44,420 nucleotides of DNA from Priapulus caudatus (lineage: Eukaryota; Priapulida; Priapulimorpha; Priapulimorphida; Priapulidae), in assembly GCF_000485595.1 (NCBI RefSeq), contig NW_014577210.1:22089-66508 (forward strand), in the 5' to 3' direction. The first letter of the stretch is position 1, and every line of letters begins with the position of its first letter. A program made the position numbers and the translations under genes. Below are positions 1 to 42,495 of this stretch, piece after piece. The notes beneath the pieces were generated by a model. That model searched no databases. It was not told the origin of the DNA and saw nothing but the letters and a program-made list of their open reading frames with translations.

Positions 1-61
<61 letters not shown>

Positions 62-300
62 GCGCGCACACAGACACGCACGCACGTGCTCACACATGCA
101 CCTGTTTACGCACGCTCACGCGCGCACGCGCGCGCGCACACACAACCAACACCACACACACATATACACGCGTGCGTACACACGCAACCAACACCACGCG
201 CGCACGCGCGCGCGCACACACAACCAACACCACACACACATATACACGCGTGCGTACACACGCAACCAACACCACGCGCGCACGCGCGTACATATATCAA
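1..300. repeat. CA/CG microsatellite with 77-78 bp tandem units
   Basis: The first 70 bases are pure CA then CG dinucleotides. From about 117 a compound unit of about 77 bp repeats. Each unit has a CG-rich half, a CACA stretch with the word ACCAACACC, an ATATAC step and CGTGCGTACACACGC. There are two full copies and the start of a third at about 271. The strand is almost entirely alternating pyrimidine-purine, the composition that favours left-handed Z-DNA. The open frames across it (Thr/His/Ala/Arg on one strand, Cys/Val/Arg on the other) are by-products of the repeat. Confidence 0.9.
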
Positions 301-680
301 CGCAATAAATACTTTTCAGGCCCTTTGATTTTCGCTTGCGCATTCACATCACTAGCCGCGCATCGACGCAAACCGAATGCCGGTTTTTTATAGCATCTCT
401 TCTCCGGCCTATCAGCGAGACAAAGGCGCGTGCCACCGCGAAAGCCGACTGTCAAGATCGAAACAAGATAGCCCCTTGTGTTTGCAGTCAAGCAAGCCGA
501 GCACAGCTCCCTGGGCGATCTCCCCGCCAAGCCGCCATATTGCCCCCGAGCGTAAAATCTGAAGAGCGCTTTTCAAAACTCGATTCGTCTTCGCGCCGTC
601 GCCACGGCCGCCGTCGGTACGTCTGCTTACTGCGAGCGTCTGTATCGCTGCGCGCCAAAGAAAAAAACAACAACAAGAAA
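301..680. other. Unique GC-rich spacer without a recognised gene
   Basis: This is non-repetitive sequence between two CA/CG arrays. Open frames cross it in several registers, but none resembles a protein I know and no exon with convincing borders is visible. Confidence 0.5.
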
Positions 681-1035
681 ACACACACGCAAACACGTGT
701 GTGTGTGTGTGTGCATGCAGGCGCACTGGCACGCGCACGCACGCGTAAGGTCACACGGGCGCACGCACACCCATTCCTGCACTCACGCGCCCACCCACAC
801 ACGCATGTACACGCACACACAGGCGCATACACCCACGTGACCGCACACAGACGGACGCGTGCACAGAAAGACGAACGCACGTGCGTACAGACGAACGCGC
901 GCACACACAGACGAACATGCGCACACACAGACGGCGCGCGCGCACACAGACGGGGCGCGCACACACGCACATGAACCTGCACATGCACATGCACGTACAC
1001 GTACTCGCGCGGACGCACGCACGCATGGGCCCACT

Positions 1036-1097
<62 letters not shown>
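681..1097. repeat. Second CA/CG-type microsatellite block
   Basis: Imperfect CA, CACG and ACAGACGG-type repeats end in an almost pure CA run at 1038-1096. Long frames on both strands are repeat artefacts made of a few residues only. Confidence 0.9.
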
Positions 1098-1098
<1 letters not shown>

Positions 1099-2089
1099 AT
1101 TTGGTTAAACTCATTAATCATGCTACGGTAGTTCGCCTACCGCTCCTTCCCGCCAAACCTTATACCGCGCCTCTAGATCTTCGATCTGCTTGAACAACTT
1201 CTAAATATGGTTGTTAAACCGAGTAGACTATCTTTCCCGTCAGAAATGTAAAAAAAGTATATTACTTTATATTATGTGGTGTAATATATATATATATATG
1301 CGTGTATATATGTATAAAATTCACTGCAGCAGACAGTAAGTTGTAAGCAGTATATGTTGCATAATCGCACATCTACGCGGGGGTGAAAACGGGAACTCGC
1401 TTGCCAGGATCTCGGAACGAATGAGGTTTCCTTACGGCACACATCCTACGTACATTCATACAAACCTTTCGTACTAGGTTGGTTTGGGGATAATCGTAAA
1501 TAGTGCACGTGGTGGTGGTGTAACTAGTGTAACTAGGGTGGTGCAAGGTTGGAGTAAAATTGGCGTGGGGATATATGTGTCAGGTACAGGGTATTGATGT
1601 GTGGTGGAGTTAGGGTTGATGTTTAGGCTGGGTTTATGATGTATGTGTAGGGTGCGGGATATAGGTGTGTGATATGATGGATTTAGGGTAGAGATGTAAG
1701 ATGGATAGGTGTAGAGAACCGGTTGTCTTGAAACGGGACCGTTACTGTTACTAACTATAGTATACTATAATAGTAGTATATATTACTAGTATATATATAT
1801 CGTATTTACTGTTAATATATTTCGCGTGGATCAGCTCACGTTTCTGTTTTATAACATGTTCGGGCTGAAACCGGCAATCAGACAAAAAGGAACACTAAGG
1901 TTGCTACCAACTAGGAGAACAGTTGGCACTGATCCACAATTAGTGAATGATTGTTGATAAGCCGGCGATGCTCGCGTATATCCCTGGCGATATGTTAGTT
2001 AGTATTCAACGGGCGCGAGAAAAAGTTAGAAGAACTTGCAAATACGATTTTACTGGAATATTATTAAACGTGTAACAGCTCGACACATG

Positions 2090-2141
<52 letters not shown>

Positions 2142-2335
2142 CATTATTATTTACATAGTTTATTACTTCATTATACAGGTGCTTATCATTTTACGATATG
2201 CATGCAAGCTTCAGTAGTTAGACCGAAATTCGATCGTCCTCCAACCTGTATATATATATTCGAAACTTACACCACCTCACGCTTCTCGCGTAACGTTATT
2301 ATTCGTTCACACACGCGAGAGAGAGAGAGAGCACC
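1098..2335. other. AT-rich intergenic DNA with TA microsatellite
   Basis: No coding region is visible. A GT/GG-rich stretch at about 1500-1700 repeats words such as GGTGTAACTAG. A pure TA run lies at about 2092-2134, with smaller TA runs near 1279-1300 and 1785-1800. A short GA run at about 2316-2331 precedes the CpG-rich block. Confidence 0.6.
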
Positions 2336-2339
2336 TATA

Positions 2340-2692
2340 AAAAGACATGCCGCCTACCTGCACGCGTTGTCGACCCGTTAGATGCCCCGCGTTGCTCGGC
2401 CGCCGCCGGGCGCTGCTAGACCGTTACTTGCGTTTCGCGGCGGTAAGCTGCTGCTTGCTAGCCGTATCGCCGCTTCCACGGGGAGAGATGCTGGTAAGCT
2501 TATGACACGAAGTCGGTGAGTCGTACGGGTCGTCGCGATCTGTCAACGTTTGCCATCATCGGCGCGCGTTTATCGCCTCTCCCGCCTCCCGATCGCGTCC
2601 GCGCGGCGCGCGCGCGAAGAACCCGCGCTCAGAGAGGAGACTTTACGTAAGCAACGCCCGGGCGACCAATCGCAGGCCACGCGTCGGCGATT
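2340..2692. other. CpG-rich block beside the GA tract
   Basis: CpG density rises sharply here (words such as CCGCCGCCGGGCGC and GCGCGGCGCGCGCGCG) compared with the AT-rich DNA to the left. An open plus frame starts at 2550 and runs into the GA tract as Arg/Glu only, so it is not a credible protein. The block could be a CpG island or promoter of an unseen transcript. The sequence alone does not decide. Confidence 0.3.
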
Positions 2693-2837
2693 ACGAGCGA
2701 GAGAGAGAGAGAGGCATCGTCGGCGAGCACGAAGAGGGCGACGATCGGAGCTGTTGTGTAGCAGCGAGAAACGAGAGAGGAGAGATAGAGAGAGAGAGAG
2801 AAAGGGGGAGGGGAGCGAAGAAAGAGAAGAGAGAAGC

Positions 2838-2877
<40 letters not shown>

Positions 2878-3047
2878 GGGGGGAGGGAGGTGAAAGAGAG
2901 AGAGAGAGAGAGAGCGAGAGAGAGGAGAAGGGGGGGGGGGGGGAGGGAGTGAGAAGAGAGAGTAGAAGAGAGAGAAGAGAGGAGAAGAGAGGAAGAGAGA
3001 GAAAGGAAAGAAGAGGACGAGAGAGTGATAGTGAGAGAGAGAGTTGT

Positions 3048-3080
<33 letters not shown>

Positions 3081-3339
3081 TAGTGTAGAGAGTATCTTGT
3101 GTGAGAAGAGGGAAATGAGCGAGAGAGAGAGAGAGAGAAGAGAGAGAGAAGAGAGAGAGAGAAGAGAGAGAGAGAGAGGAGAGAGAGAGAGATAGTGAGA
3201 GGATAGGGAGAGTAAGAGAGAGAGAGAGAGAGAAGAGAGAGAAGAGAGAGACGAGATAAGAAAGAGAGAGATATGAGAGAAAGAGAGAAAAGAGAGAGAG
3301 AGCGAGGAAGGGAGAGAGAGTAAGAGAGAGAGGAGAGAG

Positions 3340-3379
<40 letters not shown>

Positions 3380-3420
3380 TGGGCGAGAGAGAGGGAAAGC
3401 GAGAGAGAAGAGAGAGAGCG

Positions 3421-3485
<65 letters not shown>

Positions 3486-3777
3486 CGAGAGGAGAGAACG
3501 AGAGAGAGAGGATAGCCGCGCGCGCTGCCCGCGGGTTTTTTATCGCCTCGCGTGCGACGCTGTGCCGCTAAGCCTCGACCTCGACGTCCCGCGCTGTCTG
3601 CCTGTGCGCGAAGCTACGTGAACGGGTGTCAAGGGGTGCGGACTACGAGACGAGTTTGGAGCGAGGCTAGAGAGAAGAGACAGATAGCTAGAGATATAGA
3701 GAAAACAAATGCACGAGAGCCGAGAGAGAAGAGAGGAGAGAGAGAGGAGGAGAGAGAGAGAGAGAGAGATGAGAGAG

Positions 3778-3808
<31 letters not shown>

Positions 3809-4670
3809 AGAGAGAGAGAGAGAGACGAGAAGTAGAGAGAGCAGCGAGAGAGAAAGATCGAGAGAGAGAGGAGGAGAGGAGAAGACGAGAGAGAGAGAGA
3901 GAGAGGAGAGAGATGAGAGAGAGAGAAGAGAGAGAGAAGGAGGACCCCGAGAGCAGAGCGAAGAAGAGAGAGGAGAGAGACGAGAGCAGAGAGAGAGAGA
4001 GAGAGAGAGAGAAGAGAAGAGATAAGAGCGAGAGAGAGCGAGAGAGACGAGATGAGAGACAGACAGATCGCAGTAGAAGAGCTCGCCGCCGCCGTAGAGA
4101 GAGAGGAGAAGAGAGAGCAGAGAGTGGAACCAGCCCCGCCCACCCCCGCCGAAGCAGACCCTCGACCCGCCACCGGAGAGAAGAGAAAGAGACCGAGCAG
4201 AGAGAGAAGAGAGAGAGAGAGAGAAGAAGAGGAGCGCGCCCCGCCCGAAGAGAGACTAGAGACGAGCACGCCCGGCCCCCCCGCAGCAGCTCAGCCCGAG
4301 ACGAAGTAGACGAGAGAGAGCGAAGAGATGAGCCAGGAAGAGGAGAGAGCCCACCCAGAGCCCAGAGAGAGAGGAACGAGAGAGAGAAGAGAGACGACGA
4401 GAAGAGAGAGAGAGAGCCACGCGGATGAGAATGAGAGAGAGAGAGAGAGAGATGAAAGAGAGAGAGAGAGATAGAGAGAGTAGGAACGAGAGAGAGAGAA
4501 GAGAGAGAGAGAAGAAGAAGTAGAAGAAAGGAGAAGGAGAGAGGAGAGAGAGAGAGAGAGAAAGAAGAGAGAAGAAGAGGAGAGAGAGAGAAGAGAAGAG
4601 AGAGAAGAAGAAAGGAGGAGACAGATGACCGAACAAGTAGAGGAAGATAAAGAGAGAGAGAGCAGGGCGG
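2693..4670 (+). repeat. About 2-kb GA-dominated purine tract
   Basis: Nearly the whole interval is GA, GAGAA and GGAGA on the plus strand, broken by three mixed inserts (about 3520-3690, 3945-3960 and 4070-4310). Long Arg/Glu frames on the plus strand and Ser/Leu frames on the minus strand are composition artefacts. Purine strand asymmetry of this length can form intramolecular triplex (H-DNA) and is a common site of polymorphism and assembly error. Confidence 0.9.
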
Positions 4671-5740
4671 CGTAAATGCCACCGTAAACGAGGAGTGGGG
4701 GGATGAATTACGCACACAGCAGAGATGGGGGGTCGGGGGGGTCACTCCCCCGCCGATTTTTTTGACTAATTAGACCCCCACTCCAGATGCGTTTTGCTGC
4801 GCGATGCAAGGGAAGGGGCCGACCACAACACACACACAATCCGGACCCCTCCACCCCATGTACACGCCCTGCAGTAATTGAATGATTTAGGCCTCTGCCC
4901 ATGTTGCCAAATTATCTATACAATGTAGCTGAACCTGGATACTTTCAGTGGGCAGGAGCAGCGGAAGGAAGGAGTTTTTTTTTTGTTGTTTTGAATTTCT
5001 CTCAGCGGCATCATTTGTACAGCCATCCCCCCCTCACAAGGACGAGCGGTCGGCCGCGGAAATGCATCCCGACCGCTATCCAGCCCCGCGATTACGCCCA
5101 TAGAAGAGAGAGAGAGAGAGAGAGAGAGGAAAGAAAGAGAAATAGATTTATATAACAATGTTAGCGAATTTGAATTATCTTCAAAGTTATAAAAGCATAA
5201 TATTACCCATTATAAGCTGAAAAGAATTATATTTTTAATACGTCAACTCTCACATTATACACAAAGGTTAATAGAAAAATCTACATAAATATTTCAATTA
5301 TATATATAACAATGTTATTTGATGCGTAAAACTAAAAGATATCTAGTGAAATGAACAAAAGAAATAAAGTGACTAAACGGCTGGCTATATTATGTAAGTA
5401 GAGGTTTTCAAGTATTGCTGGTTGAATAATGTCATGGTAAGTTGCATTAGAGTACATATGTTCACTGGTTTGAGTGCAAAAGCTCAAGGGCTTGGGTGCT
5501 TTCTAAGAGAAACTAACTATATTCTATAATACACAATTAAGCAAACCAAAAAGTAAATAAAAAACAAACAAAAACAAACAACTAATTAATAAATTAATTA
5601 AAAATAATTAAATAAACAACTATTAATATATTATACCGATTTAATATTAAGTTAATAAATTAATAAACAATCCAAAAATTAATAAATAAACAAAGTCAAC
5701 TTTGCATTTGTTTTAGCCTGACCTATGACCTTAACTCTCG
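4671..5740. other. Intergenic spacer, no gene seen
   Basis: Mixed sequence to about 5100 contains short poly-C and poly-T runs and a GA run at 5105-5130. After that it is strongly AT-rich, with A-rich blocks of AATTAATAAA type at about 5550-5690. No convincing exon is visible on either strand. Confidence 0.5.
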
Positions 5741-5792
5741 AACGCCCATTGGTTTAAATGTTATGACGTTGAATTTTACGTCAGGCGGCGCC
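5741..5792 (+). promoter_or_regulatory. Candidate SYCP2 promoter: inverted CCAAT box and paired CRE half-sites
   Basis: ATTGG at 5748-5752 is an inverted CCAAT box. It is followed by TGACGT at 5764-5769, then ACGTCA at 5778-5783, that is, two CRE half-sites in inverted orientation 8 bases apart, and then a GC-rich GGCGGCGCC. CRE sites are known in many germline promoters. A possible noncoding first exon could end at a donor-like CAAG/GTAGGC near 5927 and join an acceptor-like TTGTCCAG ending at 6605. That splice is inferred from motifs only. Confidence 0.35.
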
Positions 5793-6118
5793 ACAATTTC
5801 GTCTGCGATTGTAAAGGTGATGGATTTTCATGTAATTTTAAAACAAACGCGATAACCTAATCAACATTTAAACTTCTAATCGTTATACCGTGTCTACTGT
5901 GGTTAGTACTTACATGATATTCACAAGGTAGGCATATATTCATCAATAATAAAGCAATTATGATACCTTCACACCGATTGATACCGGTATTGTTCTGTGT
6001 TCATGATCATTATGAGGATATTCATAATCATATTCATGCTATTGTAGTATTGATAATTTATACGTGATGATACACACTTTTTCACCCATTACATGGATGA
6101 TCCATTACTATTTACTAT

Positions 6119-6466
6119 TTGTTTTTTGTTGCTTTTATTATCTCATACCGGAAGTCTTTTTAATGAGCCGTGCTTTAAATTAATTGACACTCAAAACATA
6201 ACCACAACAATGTGACTATCAATACAAGGAAATTAATGTCTCTTTATCAGTTTATGATAAATTTTACGTTTCAGCTGGATTATGATCATTATGATATAAT
6301 GATCATAATCCAGCTGAATCGTAAAATTTATCATAAAGATACATTAATTTTCCTGTATTGATAGTCACATTGTGATTGTTGTGGCTATGTTTTGAGTGTC
6401 AATTAATTTAAAGCACGGCTCATTAAAAAGACTTCCGGTATGAGATAATAGAAGCAACAAAAATCA
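6119..6466. repeat. Long imperfect palindrome (foldback/MITE-like), arms about 175 bp
   Basis: The sequence 6119-6293 is repeated as its reverse complement at 6294-6466, so the interval can fold into one long hairpin with a loop of only a few bases around 6293-6295. The left arm carries about 8 extra bases near 6247-6255 (TCAGTTTA), and there are scattered mismatches. Recognisable mirrored words are ATTATGATCAT, CAGCTGGATTATG, AAAGCACGGCTCATTA and ACTTCCGGTATGAG. There is no open frame. It fits a foldback element or an inverted duplication. Confidence 0.92.
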
Positions 6467-6488
6467 AAGCAAAAACAAAGCAGCAAGA

Positions 6489-6571
6489 ACTGACCCAACA
6501 GTCTATCGCAATAGCCTATCAAGGATAATGATTATCCTTGATAGGCTATTGCGATAGGCTGTTGGGTCAGT
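6489..6571. repeat. Second near-perfect palindrome, arms 41 bp
   Basis: Positions 6489-6529 and 6531-6571 are reverse complements about the central base 6530, with one mismatch (AACAGTCTATC against AACAGCCTATC). It lies 22 bases after the first palindrome and 51 bases before the SYCP2 ATG. It is either in the 5' untranslated RNA or, if the acceptor at 6605 is used, at the end of a 5' intron. Confidence 0.93.
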
Positions 6572-6622
6572 GATCTGTGAGTGTGACTGCGTTTGCCTTG
6601 TCCAGCTATTTGATCTGCCACC

Positions 6623-37376
<30,754 letters not shown>

Positions 37377-37790
37377 TGTCAAGCATCGCGATCTGGTGGG
37401 AGTATGTGATCAGTTAGGGTACAGTAGTCATTATGTTTTTGCATCTGTTCGTTTTTTGTCGTAGATTTTAAACAAAGAGTACGTTGTTTTATTTAATGCG
37501 TTAATATTTATAATGGTTACAATTTATTTATACGTTGAACAATTTTTCAAGCTGTTTATTTGTACTTAATTGATGTATATTAATTAAATGTCGATAGTAA
37601 TCTTAATACCAACCGAAAGCTTAAAGATATGGTTAGCTTACTAGCGCAATTATACAGTTTCCGTTTTAATATGTATCATACGTTTCTTCTTATTCGATGT
37701 ATTTTTAATATACTATATTGATTGATTAAATGAACTAATTATACGAAGCAATGTCTTCACAGTGAAACAGTATGTATTTATTAGTAAATA
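37377..37790 (+). other. Probable SYCP2 3' untranslated region
   Basis: AT-rich sequence after the stop, with variant polyadenylation signals ATTAAA at 37583-37588 and again near 37726. No canonical AATAAA is visible in this stretch on the plus strand, so the 3' end is not fixed. Confidence 0.45.
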
Positions 37791-37829
37791 TTTCTTGTAC
37801 ATCGGTGCGCGTAGCCGGCACAAGCCATG

Positions 37830-38180
37830 CGGCTGTTAGTATTGAACACGACCCCCCCCCCCTCCTGCTGCTCATTCAATACATCACGCCCGAGGTGCAG
37901 GGGGGAGAAAACACGAGGCGTCTGCACGTGGTTTATCACCATGACGATGTACGCATCGTCGTCGCCACGCATGCCCAATCAGGGCGGACCGGGAATCGAA
38001 GGCAGATGGCAGCACCTGCCCGTACGAGGATCGTCCTCGCGGATCTCTGGTGCAGTATTATATCTCATGGTGATAGATCCTGCCACCGACGCTGTGATCC
38101 TCGCGATCCGTGTCCCTGACCTGACGTCGCTGCCCCGGGATCACTACACGGATGTTCCGTCATCCTTCCTCTGTGCTTTC
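37830..38180. other. GC-rich spacer with open frames on both strands, unassigned
   Basis: Plus frame 37827-38642 and minus frame 37978-37781 are open, but neither resembles a family I know and no splice-bounded exon stands out. The plus frame runs on into a tandem repeat. Confidence 0.3.
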
Positions 38181-38194
38181 CTCTCTGGATCCAG

Positions 38195-38445
38195 CGCACC
38201 ATCCCGGGGATTCCCTATCCCGGATCCAGCGCATCATCCCGGGGCTTCCCTATCCCGGATGCAGTGCATCATCCCGGGGCTTCCCTATCCCGGATCCAGT
38301 GCATCATCCCGGGGCTTCCCTATCCACAGTGCATCATCCCGGGGCTTCCCTATCCCGGATCCAGTGCATCATCCCGGGGCTTCCCTATCCCGGATCCAGT
38401 GCATCATCCCGGGGCTTCTCTATCCCGGATGCTGCGCATCTTCTG
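38195..38445. repeat. 35-bp CGGATCCAGTGCATCATCCC minisatellite, about 7 copies
   Basis: The unit is CGGATCCAGTGCATCATCCC plus GGGGCTTCCCTATCC. One copy near 38325 has lost 8 bases. The Ser/Pro/Gly-rich plus-strand frames through it are repeat artefacts. Confidence 0.93.
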
Positions 38446-38857
38446 CACGACGTCGCTCCTCCCTCACCTCACCGCGTGGCAATTTTTACAAGCGCGCATA
38501 CATACATATGTACACGACGACAGCGCGTGCCTTCCCGCACCATCTCTCTCTCACTGTGCGCGGTTGCATAACGGGCAGACGAGAATGTGCGCCACCTACA
38601 TTGTCACGCGACACTCAAATAGGAGAATCATTCCAGGTTTGATGGACACTTTCGGTAAAAGCTGGTTCACGTTATGCCGAATAAATAATTATTTTTGAGG
38701 ATCGGTATTCACTTATAATAATATAGTCAACAAAGGTTGTAAAACTGTCAGTGCTTACAACGCCTGTGGCGTCCCCTACATGCACACAGGCTAACGAAGT
38801 TATGCTATGCGAATTTTTATCTGCAGGCATAAGACCGAGGGCGTTTCTTTGAAAGTA
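38446..38857. other. Spacer, nothing recognised
   Basis: Mixed intergenic sequence between two minisatellites, with no exon or RNA gene visible. Confidence 0.4.
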
Positions 38858-39022
38858 CAGAAGTACTGAGTACTGAAGTATTGAGTACTGAAGTACCGAG
38901 TACAGAAGTATTGACTACAGAGTACAGAAGTATTGAGTACAGAGTACAGAAGTACTGAGTACAGAGTACAGAAGTATTGAGTACAGAGTACAGAAGTACT
39001 GAGTACAGAGTACAGAAATACT
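38858..39022. repeat. GAGTACAGAAGTATT minisatellite
   Basis: Units of 14-22 bases (GAGTACAGAAGTACT and GAGTACAGAGTACAGAAGTATT) occur about nine times. Confidence 0.9.
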
Positions 39023-40870
39023 GAGATATCTTATATTTCAGTATTGGTTTCAGCTAGAGCATGAATGTATTTATCGTATACAAAAAAACACATTTGTCTT
39101 TTGGTTAGATAGTAATTGGGTATGAATATAATTCCACTTTTTTGATTAGCTCCCGGTCTGAAACGTGCGAAATAAAAATTCAAAAGCGAAGTTTCGTCAG
39201 GGGGCAGCACAGGCGTACGGCAGCACCAAAAATGCACGATATTCGAATCTCGGCGATGTTTAACATAAAACGTGAACGTTCAACAACAGAAGTATGTGAC
39301 AAGATGCTATCCTATGATGCAATAACCATCGTAATATGCTCCTCAATTCCTTAAGTAGTACTGCCCCTCTTTTAACCACCGCTCGTCGAATAATTTACGT
39401 GCCGGATTCGAACGATCCGGTTTTCAGAATCTCGTATATAATAGCACTGAAACCGATGTGAGTCCGACCGCATTCAATCCGAGATGTCACGCGCATCGAA
39501 GCCGCCTTCAATATCTAAATCACAACAATATTTGACAACCATGTGAACGATTCTAAAGCCTAACGCGTGATGCACAGCCTCGACTATATACGGTGTCCCA
39601 ACACGCATACGAACTGGGTCGATTCTCTGCCGGTGTACGCAGCAGCTACGACTCCGCTGTTCCGGTCGAATAAAATCTACATATGTGCATGATTCATGCT
39701 TTTTTTTAAACCAACATGATGCATCCTCAAAGAACGACCTTTTCTCTTATAAACAAATACGCACCCACCGTCGCTTCTTTGGACGGACACCCAACATTTT
39801 TACGTAAAACTATTTTATATGCAATGTTGTGGTTTAAGGCGACTCTCTCTTCCTGCTCTCTCACTCTCTCACTCGCTGTCTTTGTTTTTCTCCCCCGCTC
39901 TCTCTCGCTCTCTCTCTATATCAATATCGACGTATATATATATACTCCGTTTAACCGTGCGCATGTGCAAGCGTGCAAACTATATAATATATGTATAGCG
40001 TTTCGCAAGTACGACAGATGGTAAAACGTCACATAGAACAGACAAGTGACCAGTGTTAATATACATGCCTGGCATAACCGCAATAGTAACAATATAGCCG
40101 TTAAATTAGTATTCTGCATAGTAGGTCGATTCTCATAGTTGACACTGCCCACCAGGTGGCAGTGCTGGCGTCCTGGGCACCTGGCGGGAGAGGATACATG
40201 TAACAGCCTCTACACATTTACTATTAACTACCAATTTCGCGGAAGAGAGGTCTCCACACATATACAAACATGGATTCAAATATATATATATGGTGGTCCA
40301 GAGAACACACATATGCAAAGCACACATATAATGTATCGGTTTAGCACATGTGTGTCGTATGCACCACTGCAGCTAAGATAAACATGGGCTAACGTGTATA
40401 ACCGAAATATTTGTGACATTATTCCGTATTTCTTTTTTTATCCAAAACGGGCTATGCATGGGCGTGAGAAAGCTCGTAATAATAAATCTTTGGAGCCTGC
40501 ATATTGTACCGCTAACGCGCAACACGGGGACTTCACGTCAGATAGACTAGCCTTGATAACGGCATATAAATGACTTCCATACAATTATACAGAAAGCCTC
40601 TCGTTCTTCTCCGAAACGGCCCACAGATGGCGCTCGATGTCGCCTCGCACATGTATTGACTGGGTTAATGGTACGTGCATTCATGTTTGGTGCGTGACGA
40701 CTGCATCAGGGGACGTGTGTGTGCCTGTGCTCACACACACGCTGTTCAAGTGCATGCAGCATCTAAGACTACGACTCTATTGCTGCTTGCTACACAGTGA
40801 CCTACGGGGCACGTGACGCATGCCCAACACACAATTCACCTAGTCCGAGTTTATAGATACAGAAGATTCA
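39023..40870. other. Intergenic sequence, no gene recognised
   Basis: Short CT runs at 39840-39920 and small TA runs near 39935 and 40281. No splice-bounded coding exon or RNA gene could be supported on either strand. Confidence 0.45.
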
Positions 40871-40871
40871 T

Positions 40872-40893
40872 CTCTCTCTCTCTATCTCTTTCG

Positions 40894-40924
<31 letters not shown>

Positions 40925-40988
40925 ATTCTCTCGCTCTCTCTCTCTTTCTCCCGCTTACACGCGTGCTTTCTTTCACTCTCTCCATCCG

Positions 40989-41066
<78 letters not shown>

Positions 41067-41070
41067 TCTC
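40872..41070. repeat. CT microsatellite
   Basis: CTCTCT runs, nearly pure from 40991 to 41060. On the minus strand this is a GA tract 120 bases or more beyond the stop codon of the minus-strand gene, probably in its 3' untranslated region. Confidence 0.92.
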
Positions 41071-41188
41071 TCTCTGTTTTGCTGGCACCGTCGTACGTAG
41101 CAGCTAGCTTCTTTCTCGCTCTAAGTATCTCCTCGTTCGTTTACATTCATCCACTGGATTGCTGGATGAAGTATACGCTGCCTGCTGA

Positions 41189-41783
41189 CTATCCGTCTGT
41201 GACGCTCTCTCCCGTCGTCTCGTCGTCCTTGGTCGAGCTGTCGGCAGCCGAGTCCCCTCCGTCCTGCTCCGTCGTCACACTCGCGTCTCCTCCTCCTCCT
41301 ACACCTCCTCCGTCACTTCCTCCTCCTCTGCCCTCCCCTCCGCCTCCGTCACCCCCTCCTCCTTCGCCTCCTCCACCTTTTTCTTTTTCTCCTCCTCCGT
41401 CATCTTCTTCTTTCGGTGTAGAAACATCGCTGGAGTCGTCTGGCGGTTTCTCTGTTTCTCTCTCGCTGTCTAAAATGAGAGAGAGAGAGAGATAACGTTG
41501 AGGTGAACGTATGTGTGTGCGTGCGTGCGTGCGTGCGCGTGCGTGCGTGCGTGTGTGTGTGCGCGCGTGTGTGTGTGTGAGTTGGTCGTCTCTATGTCAG
41601 TGACTATAGTGTGCACATGTTCACTTGGTATAGGGGGGAAACAAAGCTCTACAGTTGAAACAGGGGTGAGATGTCATGAGCTATTGACTTAATGAATTGG
41701 TCCCGACTCGGACGGGCCCATATTTTAAACTATACTGCTAGCTAGATTGTGACCAAGGACAGAAACGCGAATATAAAGACCAA

Positions 41784-41828
<45 letters not shown>

Positions 41829-42016
41829 AACACGCGTGTTTGTATAATATATCCACGTGAAGACGAATGCTATGGCCATCACCTTTCTTGTCGTGGTCGG
41901 CGTCTAACCGTAGCTGCTCCTGTTGGCTCCTCTCTTCCTGCGCCTCTCGCTGCTTACGCTCTGCCTCCTTGGTCACCTGCTCATCCGCCAGCCGCTTCCA
42001 GTGCTGCAGGTTGTTG
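41189..42016 (-). CDS. Unidentified minus-strand gene, last two coding exons
   Basis: Penultimate exon 42016-41883 has acceptor TTCACTCCCATAG and donor AAAG/GTGATG; 44 codons include NNLQHWKRLADEQ, EAERKQREAQEERSQQEQL and LDADHDKK. Terminal exon 41469-41189 has acceptor CTCTCATTTTAG and reads SERETEKPPDDSSDVSTP, then acidic and poly-Gly (GGGGEGGGGDGGGG type), then TTEQDGGDSAADSSTKDDE, ending VTDG and TAG. The split codon (G plus AC) is in phase, so the junction is well supported. The first part looks like a charged helix or coiled coil and the tail is disordered. I do not recognise the family. A possible further exon at 42537-42496 would add SDRCKISVTGHS in phase. It converges tail-to-tail with SYCP2. 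Confidence 0.65.
41513..41580. repeat. GTGC microsatellite in the last intron of the minus-strand gene
   Basis: GCGTGCGTGCGT then GTGTGTGT repeats between the two coding exons. Confidence 0.88.
41786..41826. repeat. TA microsatellite
   Basis: About 20 TA steps in the same intron of the minus-strand gene. Confidence 0.92.
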
Positions 42017-42495
42017 CTATGGGAGTGAAGGAGAGCAGTGCGACTTTATGATACGTCACCGTACGCGTAATTAGAGACTGATTAATTAATTAATTAGAGA
42101 CGATGGTGGCGGCTGTTAAAACTCTGAGCACCACGACGCGGGTTTCCTCGCGCCGTCGTCAACATCTCGTGAATTTAGCGTTAGCTATGACCGGACTGAC
42201 TCGAGTTAGAATTAGTACAGTGTTTACGTTTACTCGCTTTCCTAATTGCCACAATCGGGCCAACTCTACACGATCAACTTTTCGAATTCAACTCAACTAT
42301 AGCTTGCAGGTTATAGCTTATGCACTTATTAAGACGTGATATATAGATTGGTATCTAGGATTTGCAGGGCAATTATGCCGCCTCTGTCAAATCACAGCAT
42401 CATAGAAAGATCGTTCGCGTCGCGACATACAACGAAATAATTTGAACGTGACCCGTAAGAAATCACGCGGTGGGCTGACGTTGAACACAAGTTAC

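Noticed and set aside
2550-3068. 172-residue plus-strand Arg/Glu frame
   Set aside because: It is GA repeat read as codons. The first 70 residues resemble nothing known.
3540-4745. 401-residue minus-strand open frame (Ser/Leu-rich)
   Set aside because: It is the complement of the GA tract; only CT-repeat codons and no domain.
6119-6571. CRISPR-like or tRNA-like structure
   Set aside because: The palindromes are single inverted pairs without regular spacers, and no tRNA A/B box or cloverleaf was found. The genome is eukaryotic.
37827-38698. Pro/Ser/Gly repeat protein from overlapping plus frames
   Set aside because: The 35-bp minisatellite is open in more than one frame and has no start context, exon borders or conservation that I can see.
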